Shown here piece by piece: positions 14,676-23,162 of a stretch of DNA of 64,000 bases (positions within the stretch are counted from its first letter, which is position 1; each line of letters opens with the position of its first letter). Source of the stretch: Desulfovibrio sp. (GTDB lineage Bacteria; Desulfobacterota; Desulfovibrionia; Desulfovibrionales; Desulfovibrionaceae); assembly GCA_017396005.1 (NCBI GenBank), contig JAFQNG010000093.1, positions 27,147 to 91,146 on the forward strand, given 5' to 3'. A program made the position numbers and the translations under genes. Under the pieces are notes generated by a model. That model worked only from the letters and a program-made list of their open reading frames with translations. It was not told the origin of the DNA and ran no database searches.

Positions 14676-16958
14676 ATGTTGATGATCGCTATACCCACCA
14701 ATGTACCTCAGCCAAAACTGAACTCCAATGCCGAGGTAGTGCTGCAAAAGCGTTACCTGCATAAGTCCCTGGACGGAACACAGACTGAGACCCCGCGAGA
14801 TCTTTTCTGGCGGGTAGCCGCAGCCATTGCCGCTGAAGAGCGTAAGTATGCAGGTTCTTCCTGTGAGGCAGAAGAGCTGGCGCGGGAGTTTTATGATTTG
14901 ATGACTTCCTGGAAGTTCCTGCCCAATTCGCCGACTCTGATGAATGCCGGTACAGAACTGGGACAGCTTTCAGCCTGTTTTGTGCTCCCTGTGGGAGACT
15001 CCATCGAAGAGATATTTGATGCAGTCAAGTATGCAGCTATGATCCACAAGTCTGGCGGGGGCACGGGCTTTTCTTTTTCAAGACTGCGGGCCAAGGAAAG
15101 TCGTGTGGGCTCGACTGGTGGAGTGGCTTCAGGACCGGTTTCTTTTCTGCGGATTTTTAATACAGCTACCGAGCAGATCAAGCAGGGTGGTACTCGACGC
15201 GGTGCCAATATGGGCATTTTACGGGTGGATCATCCAGATGTGATCGAATTCATCCGGGCCAAGGAAACAGAAGGCGAATTCAATAATTTCAATCTTTCCG
15301 TAGGGCTGACTGAAGCCTTTATGCAGGCAGTGGAAAAAGATGAATACTATGATTTGATGGCACCCAATAGCGGTGAGCTTCATTCCCGCCTGCGTGCACG
15401 AGATGTTTTTGAGCTTCTGGTGAAGAAAGCCTGGCAGTCCGGTGACCCCGGTATCATTTTTCTGGATCGCATCAACCGTGATAACCCTACCCCGGATCAG
15501 GGTGAGATAGAATCCACCAATCCCTGCGGTGAGCAGCCGCTCTTGCCGTTTGAGGCCTGCAATCTGGGCTCCATAAATCTGTCCCGTTTTTATCTGTTCG
15601 GACATAATACCGATGCGGATCCGGCCGCCAAGGGGATTGACTGGGACGAGTTGCGACGTGTCGTTCACCTTGCTGTGCGTTTTCTTGACAATGTTATTGA
15701 TGCCTCGCGTTTTCCCCTGCCGCTCATAACGGAAACCGTGCACCGCAATCGTAAAATCGGCCTGGGCGTTATGGGCTTTGCAGATCTGCTTTTCCAGCTG
15801 GGCATAGCTTATGATTCGCAGGCCGGCATTGCTCTTGCCGAACGTATCATGGGCTTCATACAGGAAGAGGGGCGCAGGGCGTCAGCTGCACTGGCCCGTG
15901 AGCGGGGGGCTTTTCCTGCGTACGAAACATCCATCTATGCGAAAAGAGGAGAAGGGCCATACCGCAACGCTACGGTAACGACCATTGCTCCTACGGGTAC
16001 TCTTTCCATTATCGCCGGCTGTTCTTCCGGGGTTGAACCGCTGTTCGCTCTGTGTTTCATCCGCAATATTTTGGATGGTGAGCGTTTAATGGAGGTCAAT
16101 CCCTATTTTGAAGGTGCCCTTCAGGCCGCAGGTCTGACATCACCGGATTTGATGGAAAGTGTGGCAGCCAAGGGGTCTATTGCTGCCATGGACTTCCTGC
16201 CGGCAGAGCTGCGCAGGGTTTTTGTGACTGCCATGGATATTGACCCGGTCTGGCATCTGCGTATGCAGGCCGCGTTTCAGCGGCATACGGACAACGCTGT
16301 ATCCAAGACTGTGAACCTTCCCAATAATGCTACAGAGAAGGATATCTATGATATTTACTGGCTTGCCTATCAGGAGGACTGTAAGGGCGTCACTGTATAC
16401 CGGGATGGCTGCAAAAGCGTACAGGTACTGGCTACTGGTGATGGACAGAAAAAGATGGATGGCAGCGCTATAGATGCACAGTCGGTACAGGGCAACAAGT
16501 CTGTATCGGCTGTGCGCAAACGGCCGGATATGATACAGGGCTTTACCCAGAAGGTACAGACCGGCCTTGGTGCAATGTACCTCACCGTCAATGAGCTGGA
16601 GGGCGCACCCTTTGAGGTCTTTGCCACCATCGGCAAGTCTGGTCGCTCCATCACGGCCAAGGCTGAAGCCATTGGTCGACTGGTATCACTGGCTCTGCGT
16701 TCGGGCGTAAGTGTACGTGACGTGGTGGCTCAGATTAAGGGTATCGGCGGTGAACATCCGGTGTTTCGGGGTAAGGGCCTGCTGCTCTCCATCCCCGATG
16801 CTATCGCTTGGGTACTGGAAAAACGCTATCTGCAGAATGAGCATATTGCTGACGTGAACGATCTTGAGCTTCAGCGTTGCCCGGAGTGCAGTGAGCCCTT
16901 GGTTTTTCAGGAAGGTTGCCTTAGTTGCCCGACATGCGGATTTTCCCGTTGCGGTTAG
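14676..16958 (+). CDS. nrdJ: adenosylcobalamin-dependent (class II) ribonucleotide reductase
   Basis: It reduces ribonucleotides to deoxyribonucleotides using a radical made from coenzyme B12, without oxygen. The 760-residue protein shows the family landmarks in order: LMNAGTELGQLSACFVLPV (first redox Cys), KSGGGTGFSFSRLR, QGGTRRGANMGIL, the radical site NPCGEQPLLP with Cys284, VTTIAPTGTLSIIAGCSSGVEP, and KTVNLPNNATEKD. The C-terminal end is a small zinc-ribbon-like segment with four Cys pairs (CPECSEP, CLSCPTCGFSRC) that probably carries the re-reducing cysteines. No NrdR site or cobalamin riboswitch could be recognised in the 56-base leader. The gene ends overlapping the convergent thioesterase gene by four bases. 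Confidence 0.96.
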   Translation: MLMIAIPTNVPQPKLNSNAEVVLQKRYLHKSLDGTQTETPRDLFWRVAAAIAAEERKYAGSSCEAEELAREFYDLMTSWKFLPNSPTLMNAGTELGQLSACFVLPVGDSIEEIFDAVKYAAMIHKSGGGTGFSFSRLRAKESRVGSTGGVASGPVSFLRIFNTATEQIKQGGTRRGANMGILRVDHPDVIEFIRAKETEGEFNNFNLSVGLTEAFMQAVEKDEYYDLMAPNSGELHSRLRARDVFELLVKKAWQSGDPGIIFLDRINRDNPTPDQGEIESTNPCGEQPLLPFEACNLGSINLSRFYLFGHNTDADPAAKGIDWDELRRVVHLAVRFLDNVIDASRFPLPLITETVHRNRKIGLGVMGFADLLFQLGIAYDSQAGIALAERIMGFIQEEGRRASAALARERGAFPAYETSIYAKRGEGPYRNATVTTIAPTGTLSIIAGCSSGVEPLFALCFIRNILDGERLMEVNPYFEGALQAAGLTSPDLMESVAAKGSIAAMDFLPAELRRVFVTAMDIDPVWHLRMQAAFQRHTDNAVSKTVNLPNNATEKDIYDIYWLAYQEDCKGVTVYRDGCKSVQVLATGDGQKKMDGSAIDAQSVQGNKSVSAVRKRPDMIQGFTQKVQTGLGAMYLTVNELEGAPFEVFATIGKSGRSITAKAEAIGRLVSLALRSGVSVRDVVAQIKGIGGEHPVFRGKGLLLSIPDAIAWVLEKRYLQNEHIADVNDLELQRCPECSEPLVFQEGCLSCPTCGFSRCG

Positions 16959-17365
16959 GCTTGGTGTGGTAATGGAACATTCGTCTGAAACCCTGTGGCC
17001 ATAACCCTGGCGATAAGAGTCCCAGAGCCGTCGAAGACCAGTATCTCATAACTCTGGATGGATTGTCCGCCCCTGACTCTTCTGGCTTCGGCCACCAGAG
17101 GCCCTTTTTTGCCCGGCCGCAGGAATTCAATGCTGCTTGTTAGGCTGACAGTGCCTGTATTGCTCCCGGCATTGGCCGATGCGCCAAAAGCAACGTCAGC
17201 AAGAGCAAAAATAGCTCCACCATGGGCTACACCCATGCCGTTTTTGATGCATTCGTTCAGAGGCATGGTGACTCTGGACGAGTCTTCAGATGCATATTCA
17301 ATATTCATTTGCAAGTGGCGCAGCAGTTGGTCATATCGTGCCACATAGTTTTCTGCTATATTCAT
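16955..17365 (-). CDS. PaaI-family hot-dog thioesterase
   Basis: The 136-residue protein fits the acyl-CoA thioesterase fold. GMGVAHGGAIFALADVAFGASAN (about 43-65) is the characteristic hot-dog helix with the HGG motif, followed by strands GTVSLTSSIEFLRPGKKGPLVAEA and a C-terminal DGSGTLIARVMATGF. AAGGA precedes the ATG by 7 bases. The substrate cannot be told from sequence. It is a single-gene unit facing nrdJ, with a stop-codon overlap. Confidence 0.88.
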   Translation of the reverse strand: MNIAENYVARYDQLLRHLQMNIEYASEDSSRVTMPLNECIKNGMGVAHGGAIFALADVAFGASANAGSNTGTVSLTSSIEFLRPGKKGPLVAEARRVRGGQSIQSYEILVFDGSGTLIARVMATGFQTNVPLPHQA

Positions 17366-17383
17366 AAGTAGTCCTTATTGTGA

Positions 17384-17420
17384 AAGATACGGGCCGGAAG
17401 CCGCAGCTCCCGGCCCGTGC
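17384..17420 (-). terminator. terminator-like hairpin downstream of the Tim44-like gene
   Basis: ACGGGCCGG (17389-17397) and CCGGCCCGT (17410-17418) form a 9-bp GC-rich stem with a 12-base loop. On the minus strand it is followed by ATCTTTC, so the T tract is weak. Confidence 0.55.
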
Positions 17421-17446
17421 CGTTTATGAGAAAAGGAAAGGAACTG

Positions 17447-18361
17447 CTAGTCTACCTGCTGAAGGCCGTCTAACTTCCAGGATCCACCTGACAGGGGACG
17501 TACAAAATGCCAGATCTCTCGAACAGAAGATGGGGACTGCTGCTGCGGATCTTCACGCATAAGCACATCAAAGTAAACCTGGGCACGCTGCTCGCTGCCT
17601 TCGTTTTCAGCAGAGAGCAGCTGAGCATTGACCAGCAGTATCTCAGTGACACACGGTTCAGGGTCTTCAGCCATTTGCTGCCGCAGGGCATCCAGAACGG
17701 CAGGAGTGGCGAACTGGGCAATATCGTTCAGATCGCGTCTATCCCAGGAATTCTGCAGGCGCGTGTAGGCCATCTTGGCACCACGCAGAAAATCATCAGC
17801 ATCAAAATCTGCAGGAAGATCCAGGGGTGCTCCACCCGCCTGACCAGCTCCCTGTGGAGTACTGCTCAACGTATCCCACCCACTGCGGACATCGTCACGA
17901 TGCATGGTATAGTCCATATTCCCTGACATACCACCCACGGGAGCATTGCCTGCTCCGGCTGCCGCCGGCTGTTGTCTGTTGCGGAAGCGAGCAAAAAGCT
18001 TGAATCCGAGAAAAATAAGCAGGCCTACCAGCAGGATATCCATGAAGCCGCCGCCGGTGAACCCCGTACCTGCCAGAAGAGAACCAATAAGCGTACCCGC
18101 CAGAAGACCTCCTACAAGCCCACCCATGCCACCGAACAGACCTGGCCTTTGTGGCGCCTGGGTCTGGACTGCATTTTGTCGTTGGGTCTGCGTGCCTTGA
18201 CGCATGGTCTGGCTGGGGGCCGGGGCAGACTGACTCATAGAGGGTTTGCTGCCGAAGGAGCGCCCACCACCCATGCGCGCGGCTTCGGCAGTTTCGGGCA
18301 GTACGACGGCTACAGAGGCGAAAAGCAGAAAAATTCCAGTCAGGAAGGCACTCAATCTCAT
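17447..18361 (-). CDS. Tim44-like domain membrane protein
   Basis: The 304-residue protein has an N-terminal membrane segment or signal (about 3-22). A low-complexity region follows (RMGGGRSFGSKPSMSQSAP and Gln-rich stretches to about 75), then two hydrophobic Gly-rich segments (GGLVGGLLAGTLIGSLLAG and FMDILLVGLLIFLGFKLFA). The C-terminal Tim44-like domain runs from about residue 180 (LRGAKMAYTRLQNSWDRRDLNDIAQFATPAVLDAL) and ends in VREIWHFVRP and GSWKLDGLQQVD. The start was set at MRLSAFL, with GAGAGAG upstream; the longer open frame has no signal sequence. Bacterial members of this family are membrane proteins of unknown function. Confidence 0.85.
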   Translation of the reverse strand: MRLSAFLTGIFLLFASVAVVLPETAEAARMGGGRSFGSKPSMSQSAPAPSQTMRQGTQTQRQNAVQTQAPQRPGLFGGMGGLVGGLLAGTLIGSLLAGTGFTGGGFMDILLVGLLIFLGFKLFARFRNRQQPAAAGAGNAPVGGMSGNMDYTMHRDDVRSGWDTLSSTPQGAGQAGGAPLDLPADFDADDFLRGAKMAYTRLQNSWDRRDLNDIAQFATPAVLDALRQQMAEDPEPCVTEILLVNAQLLSAENEGSEQRAQVYFDVLMREDPQQQSPSSVREIWHFVRPLSGGSWKLDGLQQVD

Positions 18362-18455
18362 GCTGCACTCTCTCAAGGTATAAGGGATATGAAGAAGGTT
18401 TCCGCAATAGCAAATATAGGTATCCAGCTGTAAAAAGCAAGCTGCAGGCGCAGAA

Positions 18456-19403
18456 TCAGCGTTTACCGGGTGCAGCAACCGGGCTGTCCACATAAAGCCA
18501 GAAGAGGGCACTCAGCTCTAGTGGCCTGGGGTGTCCGTCAGGACCTTTCAGAGGTGCTCCTTCCACTGTGGCCTGACAGCACCACCAGCCTGGCTGATGC
18601 AGTACAAAGCTGAACTGACCGTTGCCATCGGTGCGGCCTACAAGCTCCTCATGCCAGGGAGTAGGTGCAGTACGTTTGTCAGTATTGATTCTGAGCATGC
18701 GCACCGGTACGTCAGCCATAGGGTTGCCACTACGTACGGCCCGGCCAAGGAACAGGACTGGAACCGTCAGACCAAAAGGACGGGTCAATGGCAGGATTTC
18801 CATACGTTGGCCTGCAGGCAGATGCCAGCCCCGGTCAATGCCATAAACAGGAACTGTTGTTTTAACATAATGCTGTATGAAGCGCTGTCGAGCTGCATCC
18901 CACCAGGGGCGGGCTTCTATGATGAAGTGATGCAGGCCGGGGTGGTCCAGAGCCACATTGGCGCCCCAAGCCTTCTGCTCCAGATAGAGAATTTCTTCTA
19001 CATCACCCAGCAAATCCCGCCGTTCTGGCTGCAATAGCCCGTCTGTGACGGGTGTTTCTGCGTCATAACGCAGCACGGCGAAAAGCTGTGGCATATCCAT
19101 GGGCAGGCCCTGATGCAGAAAAGGGCGCATCATCGTGATCAGCACATCCACTTCCTGCGCAATGGACCGTGTTTCTCCACTGCCTGAAAGGGGCGCAGGC
19201 ACAGACTGGGAAGATGGCTGTTTTACCTTCCCTGTGGGGGCTACTGGGGATGGCTTTTCAATACTGGGCTGGCTCGGTATCAGCAGGGTGACCTGTGCAA
19301 GGGAGCGACTAGAAGACCAGCATGTCATAATACCGATGAAAGTGATAAGAAAGATGAACTGTATTGCCATATTGCGATATGCCGGAGAGAGAGTGGTCAG
19401 CAT
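18456..19403 (-). CDS. envelope protein with a DUF4198/NikM-like C-terminal region
   Basis: The 315-residue protein has one N-terminal hydrophobic segment (about 13-31), a Pro/Ser-rich linker to about residue 80, and a beta-rich periplasmic part. The C-terminal half (GLTVPVLFLGRAVRSGNPMADVPVRML, then GRTDGNGQFSFVLHQPGWWCCQATVEG and FWLYVDSP) resembles the DUF4198 domain found in nickel-uptake NikM/K-type proteins, where a metal or carrier is handled outside the membrane. No transporter genes adjoin. The ATG has GGAG 6 bases upstream. The domain assignment is moderate, the function open. Confidence 0.6.
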   Translation of the reverse strand: MLTTLSPAYRNMAIQFIFLITFIGIMTCWSSSRSLAQVTLLIPSQPSIEKPSPVAPTGKVKQPSSQSVPAPLSGSGETRSIAQEVDVLITMMRPFLHQGLPMDMPQLFAVLRYDAETPVTDGLLQPERRDLLGDVEEILYLEQKAWGANVALDHPGLHHFIIEARPWWDAARQRFIQHYVKTTVPVYGIDRGWHLPAGQRMEILPLTRPFGLTVPVLFLGRAVRSGNPMADVPVRMLRINTDKRTAPTPWHEELVGRTDGNGQFSFVLHQPGWWCCQATVEGAPLKGPDGHPRPLELSALFWLYVDSPVAAPGKR

Positions 19404-19513
19404 GAATGCTCCAGATATGGCTCAAGAGGCGTTGTTCGGTATGCTTAGTCGACTGACAATGAAAAATATACCAGAAAGCTCAGGGCTTGTCATGCAGGCT
19501 TTTTGGGGATCTG

Positions 19514-20260
19514 TCAGGCATAACGGGGCGTACGAGCCACAAAGAGTACACTGACCCCGACAGCGCCGGCCTGCCTGAGGCAACGGCAGGCTGCCAGCAA
19601 CGTACTGCCTGTGGTCATGACGTCGTCCAGCAGCCAGAGCCGCATGCCTCTGACCTTTGTGGCAGCGGCAAAACTGCCTTCGACATTGTGCAGACGTTTA
19701 CTGGCATTAAGACTGGCCTGCGCTGGCACATGACGTATCTTTTTTAAAAGATTCGGTTGAAGAGGTAGTCCGGTCAGGGTATGCAGCTGTTTTGCCAGTT
19801 CGTGTGCCTGATTATAGCCTCGACGCTGTAAATGCTCTGGATGTTGCGGTATTGCCAGCAGAGCATCAGGGCCAGGCAGGCAGTTTGCGGCCTGCAGAAG
19901 ACAGGCGGCTAAAAATGGAGCTAGGGAGAGCTCGCCGTCAAATTTGAGCCGCAGCAGCGCCTGGCGTAAGGCACCTTCGTAACGCCCCCAGAATGCATGC
20001 GCTTCCCAGGGAGGATCATGTGTCAGACATTGACCACACACAGTGTGGGTAACGTCCGACTTTGGCATTGGCAGGCCACAACGCTGACACCGGGGTGCTG
20101 TACAGGGTGCAAAATGCGGCAGGCAATGAGAACAGAGCTGCGTGTCAGAGAGAAAGGCTGAGGCAGGAGGGAGATTCTGTATCTGGAACGGACGCAGGCA
20201 GAAGGTACAGCGGCTTTCATGTAGGCCAAGCCTGTTTCGCCAGTACGTCCAGAACGACAC
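19514..20260 (-). CDS. comF: ComF-family phosphoribosyltransferase-like protein
   Basis: ComF proteins take part in DNA uptake and, in some bacteria, recombination repair. The protein has an N-terminal zinc-finger-like set of cysteines (CTFCLRPF, CSHC, CQRCGLPM, CGQC) and a C-terminal type I phosphoribosyltransferase domain with RRGYNQAHELAKQL and the PRPP loop WLLDDVMTTGSTL. The best start is GTG at 20260, six bases after AGGAG and just beyond the upstream gene's stop. The ORF extends upstream into that neighbour. No other competence genes are near. Confidence 0.9.
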   Translation of the reverse strand: MSFWTYWRNRLGLHESRCTFCLRPFQIQNLPPASAFLSDTQLCSHCLPHFAPCTAPRCQRCGLPMPKSDVTHTVCGQCLTHDPPWEAHAFWGRYEGALRQALLRLKFDGELSLAPFLAACLLQAANCLPGPDALLAIPQHPEHLQRRGYNQAHELAKQLHTLTGLPLQPNLLKKIRHVPAQASLNASKRLHNVEGSFAAATKVRGMRLWLLDDVMTTGSTLLAACRCLRQAGAVGVSVLFVARTPRYA

Positions 20261-20262
20261 AT

Positions 20263-20913
20263 TTACTCCTGAGGCCTTTGGCCAGCAAGGTGTCTCCCCC
20301 AGGCATGTGCCTTCGTTCGTACACAAGTCAGAACCTGAGGGCGTGCATCCAGATCTTTTTTAGTGTCCAGGGCCCGAAAGCCCAGAGACTCCTGAATTTT
20401 GAAATTCTGTGTACGACAAAAATAGTCAAGCGTCAGAAGTGCCCCATCGAACAGCCGTACACCGCGTGGTCTGCCTGCCGCTAGCAGGGCTACAGCCGTA
20501 CGCGATGCAGCTGTATGCGCTGCCTTATATATCTGTGCACTCCAGAAGCGTTGTGCCCGGTCTACAAAGGCTTTGAAGTGGGCGGGCAGTGCATAGAAAT
20601 GGATGGGGGATGCTACAAGTAGAAATGAGGCCCGTGAAAGGTAAGAAAACAACTCTTCAGCCTGATCTTCCGAGTGAGCCAGCACACACTTGTGTGGTGG
20701 CTTGCTGCATGCCCCACATGCTGTGCAGGCAGCTATTCTGTAGTCACGCAGGGCCAGGCTGCACATGGACAGGCCAGCATCAGCCATGCCCATGGCAAAA
20801 GCCCCGGCAAGCGCGTCACTGACACCGCCTGGCCGGGGGCTGCACAGAAGCGCCAGAGGTACTGCTTTACTCCGCAAAGTCGCCACAGAAGGGATTGTTA
20901 CTGCGCTCGTCAC
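20263..20913 (-). CDS. flavodoxin-fold NAD(P)H-dependent FMN reductase
   Basis: The 216-residue protein has the start of a flavodoxin-like fold (PLALLCSPRPGGVSDALAGAF, the phosphate-binding loop), then YRIAACTACGACSKPPHKCVL, the Cys-rich motif of the multimeric flavodoxin (iron-sulfur flavoprotein-like) group. LLVASPIHFYALPAHFKAFVDRAQRFW is the conserved flavin-site region of this family. It begins at a GTG that overlaps the upstream MBL gene by 47 bases, an unusually large overlap; a later TTG near 20875 is an alternative. It probably transfers electrons to an unknown acceptor. Confidence 0.82.
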   Translation of the reverse strand: MTSAVTIPSVATLRSKAVPLALLCSPRPGGVSDALAGAFAMGMADAGLSMCSLALRDYRIAACTACGACSKPPHKCVLAHSEDQAEELFSYLSRASFLLVASPIHFYALPAHFKAFVDRAQRFWSAQIYKAAHTAASRTAVALLAAGRPRGVRLFDGALLTLDYFCRTQNFKIQESLGFRALDTKKDLDARPQVLTCVRTKAHAWGRHLAGQRPQE

Positions 20914-21493
20914 CTATACTGGTAGCAGGGCCGTGACCAGGGTAGGCTATGGTATCAGCGGGCAGGGTAAAGAGGTTTTCTTTTATGGAACGTAACAGCG
21001 TCTGCAGATCTCCACCGGGAAAATCGGATCGACCTATGGACCGATAGAACAGGGCGTCACCAGTAAAAACCAGGCTGTGCGCCGGAAAGTAGAGGGAAAC
21101 TCCACCCGGTGTGTGGCCGGGGGTTTGCAGGATACAGCACTCCATACCACCCCAGTTGACCGTGCCGGAGGGCATGGCCTGACTGGTGAAGGGCGTTACC
21201 TTCGGGAAGCCCCAGATACCGCCGTCAGCGGCTTCTGTACCGGCCAGGCAGTCGTCATCTCTGGAAATAAAGACAGGAGCACCATGGGCGCTGGATAACT
21301 TGGCAACGCCGTACATATGGTCAAAATGACGATGGGTCAGGCAGATGGCGGCCAGGATTAACTTGTGGTCAGCCAGATAGGTAAGCATGGGTGCAGGATC
21401 ACCGCCCACGTCTACAGCAATGGCCTGTCCTTCTTGATGCAGGAGATAGCTGTTGGTCTGGAGGGGCCCCAGGGGAAATGTGGCTACAGGCAT
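20867..21493 (-). CDS. MBL-fold metallohydrolase (glyoxalase II-like)
   Basis: The 208-residue protein carries the zinc-binding signature THRHFDHMYG (about 53-62), a later His in TPGHTPGG (about 126-133), Asp in FTGDALF and a final His in PGHGPAT. All metal ligands of the glyoxalase II/YcbL subgroup are therefore visible. PLGPLQTNSYLL at the start is typical of YcbL-type hydrolases. AAAGGA lies 6 bases before the ATG. The substrate is uncertain; thioester or lactone hydrolysis is usual. Confidence 0.9.
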   Translation of the reverse strand: MPVATFPLGPLQTNSYLLHQEGQAIAVDVGGDPAPMLTYLADHKLILAAICLTHRHFDHMYGVAKLSSAHGAPVFISRDDDCLAGTEAADGGIWGFPKVTPFTSQAMPSGTVNWGGMECCILQTPGHTPGGVSLYFPAHSLVFTGDALFYRSIGRSDFPGGDLQTLLRSIKENLFTLPADTIAYPGHGPATSIGDERSNNPFCGDFAE

Positions 21494-21558
21494 AACTGAT
21501 CCTTTGTAAAGTAGTGCTCAGCTCACTCTACATGATGGGGCTTTCTCGGGCAAGAGTA

Positions 21559-21906
21559 TTACCATTGCTTGAAAATAACCCAGGCTGCCAGCACGATGAG
21601 CGCAAAGCCCAGCACATGATTCCAGCGTAGGGGTTCGTGCAGCCAGAGTGTTGAAAAGAGCATGAAGACAGAGAGGGAAATAACCTCCTGTATGGTCTTC
21701 AGTTCTGCAGCGCTGAAATGCCCGTAGCCTATTCGATTAGCCGGGACTTGCAGGAGATACTCAAAAAAGGCAATGCCCCAGCTGCTCAGTATGACAACAG
21801 GCAATGCCATGCCCTTGTAGCGAAGGTGCCCGTACCAGGCAAAGGTCATGAAGATGTTGGAAAGAGTGAGCAAACCCACAGTGGCCAGAGGAACGGGGAT
21901 ATGCAT
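21559..21906 (-). CDS. DUF486 / DMT-like small membrane protein
   Basis: A 115-residue protein with four hydrophobic segments (VGLLTLSNIFMTFAW, MALPVVILSSWGIAFFEYLL, TIQEVISLSVFMLFSTLWL, VLGFALIVLAAWVIF) and the conserved QVPANRIGYGHFSAAELKTI between the second and third helices, which is the hallmark of the DUF486 family. It may act as a small transporter subunit; no substrate is known. It is monocistronic in appearance. Confidence 0.88.
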   Translation of the reverse strand: MHIPVPLATVGLLTLSNIFMTFAWYGHLRYKGMALPVVILSSWGIAFFEYLLQVPANRIGYGHFSAAELKTIQEVISLSVFMLFSTLWLHEPLRWNHVLGFALIVLAAWVIFKQW

Positions 21907-21965
21907 GGCAGTCTGCCTTGGCTAAAGAAAGATGAACGGGAATAGGCAAGTTCGCTTTACTATGC

Positions 21966-23156
21966 TCAACTTATTTGCGCGATAAAACACTTAAGATAGG
22001 CAGTTTCCGGCATGGAAGCGTGTACTGGATGATCCGGTCCCTGACCACCGGAAAAGATCAGGCGAGCATGTTGCCTGCTGTGTGCGGCTGACTGGGCCAA
22101 ACAGCCACGCAGAGCTTCGGCACTCAGATGGTATGAGCAGGAAGATGATGCCAGGATACCGCCTGGTGTTAAAAGTCGTATGGCCAGCTGATTTATCTTG
22201 CGGTAGGCGGCAAGCCCTGGAACAAAATCTTTGCGACGTTTGATGAAGGCCGGAGGATCCAGGCTGATCAGTGAAAATCGGCTGCCTTCGTCATAAAGGC
22301 GCTGCAAGATCTCAAAGGCATCACCGCACAGAGAGGTAATAGCCCCGGCATCGGCCAGGGCTGGGGCATTGCGCGCGGCATTGTTACAGGCGAGGTCTAA
22401 AGCATGACTTGAGGCGTCCAAAAAAGTGACTGAGCTGGCCCCGGCAGCAGCTGCACATACGCCAAATCCACCTACATAGCTGAAGATGTCCAGTACATCG
22501 GCATTCTGGGCATAGTGTGCAAACTCCCATCTATTATAGCGCTGGTCGTAGAACCAGCCGGTTTTCTGGCCTCCGGTAACGGGTACGCTGAAGTCACAGC
22601 CATTTTCGGGTACAAGAAGGCTTTCGGGCAGGCTCCCTCGGCTTATGGGAGCACGGGGTAGACCTTCCAGTTCGCGTACTGCCAGATCATTGTCAAAATA
22701 AAGAGAGGAGGGAGACAGCAGGCTGTCGAGACAGGCTATGATAAGCTCCTTACGGCTTTCCATGCCGGCGGTGCCTATCTGCAACGTCAGGTGCTCACCA
22801 TAGCTATCGATAACAAGGCCGGGTAAAAAATCTCCTTCGCCATGGCAGAGACGATACCAAGGGTCACAGAAAAGCCGTTGACGCAGGCGCAGGGCTGTCT
22901 CCAGCCTCTGGTAGAGCAGGGGCTCATCCAGTTCCACATTGCCCTTACGCGAGTGCAGACGGGCACAGATGAGCGACCTGGGGCTTACGCAGGCACTACC
23001 GAGAGGAACACCTCGCCAGTCACAGACAGTAGCTGCATCCCCTGGGGTAAAGTCTGTCAAAGGGCTTTTCTGTGTATCTACTTCATTACTGAAGACCCAG
23101 AGGTGCCCGGCTTTGATACGGCGTTCTTCATTTTTTTTCAGGCAGAGTTTACGCAT
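21966..23156 (-). CDS. RlmI-like class I rRNA (cytosine-C5) methyltransferase
   Basis: The 396-residue protein begins with a PUA RNA-binding domain (KKNEERRIKAGHLWVFSNEVD and DWRGVPLGSACVSPRSLICARL). A central RlmI-type region follows (FLPGLVIDSYGEHLTLQIGTAGMESR, then FSVPVTGGQKTGWFYDQRYNR). The C-terminal Rossmann fold has VLDIFSYVGGFGVCAAAAGA as motif I and LISLDPPAFIKRRKD as the catalytic motif; SSSCSYHLS supplies the second Cys. In E. coli this family methylates C1962 of 23S rRNA. It starts 6 bases after the stop of the upstream unknown and is likely in one unit with it. Confidence 0.9.
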   Translation of the reverse strand: MRKLCLKKNEERRIKAGHLWVFSNEVDTQKSPLTDFTPGDAATVCDWRGVPLGSACVSPRSLICARLHSRKGNVELDEPLLYQRLETALRLRQRLFCDPWYRLCHGEGDFLPGLVIDSYGEHLTLQIGTAGMESRKELIIACLDSLLSPSSLYFDNDLAVRELEGLPRAPISRGSLPESLLVPENGCDFSVPVTGGQKTGWFYDQRYNRWEFAHYAQNADVLDIFSYVGGFGVCAAAAGASSVTFLDASSHALDLACNNAARNAPALADAGAITSLCGDAFEILQRLYDEGSRFSLISLDPPAFIKRRKDFVPGLAAYRKINQLAIRLLTPGGILASSSCSYHLSAEALRGCLAQSAAHSRQHARLIFSGGQGPDHPVHASMPETAYLKCFIAQIS

Positions 23157-23162
23157 GATGAC

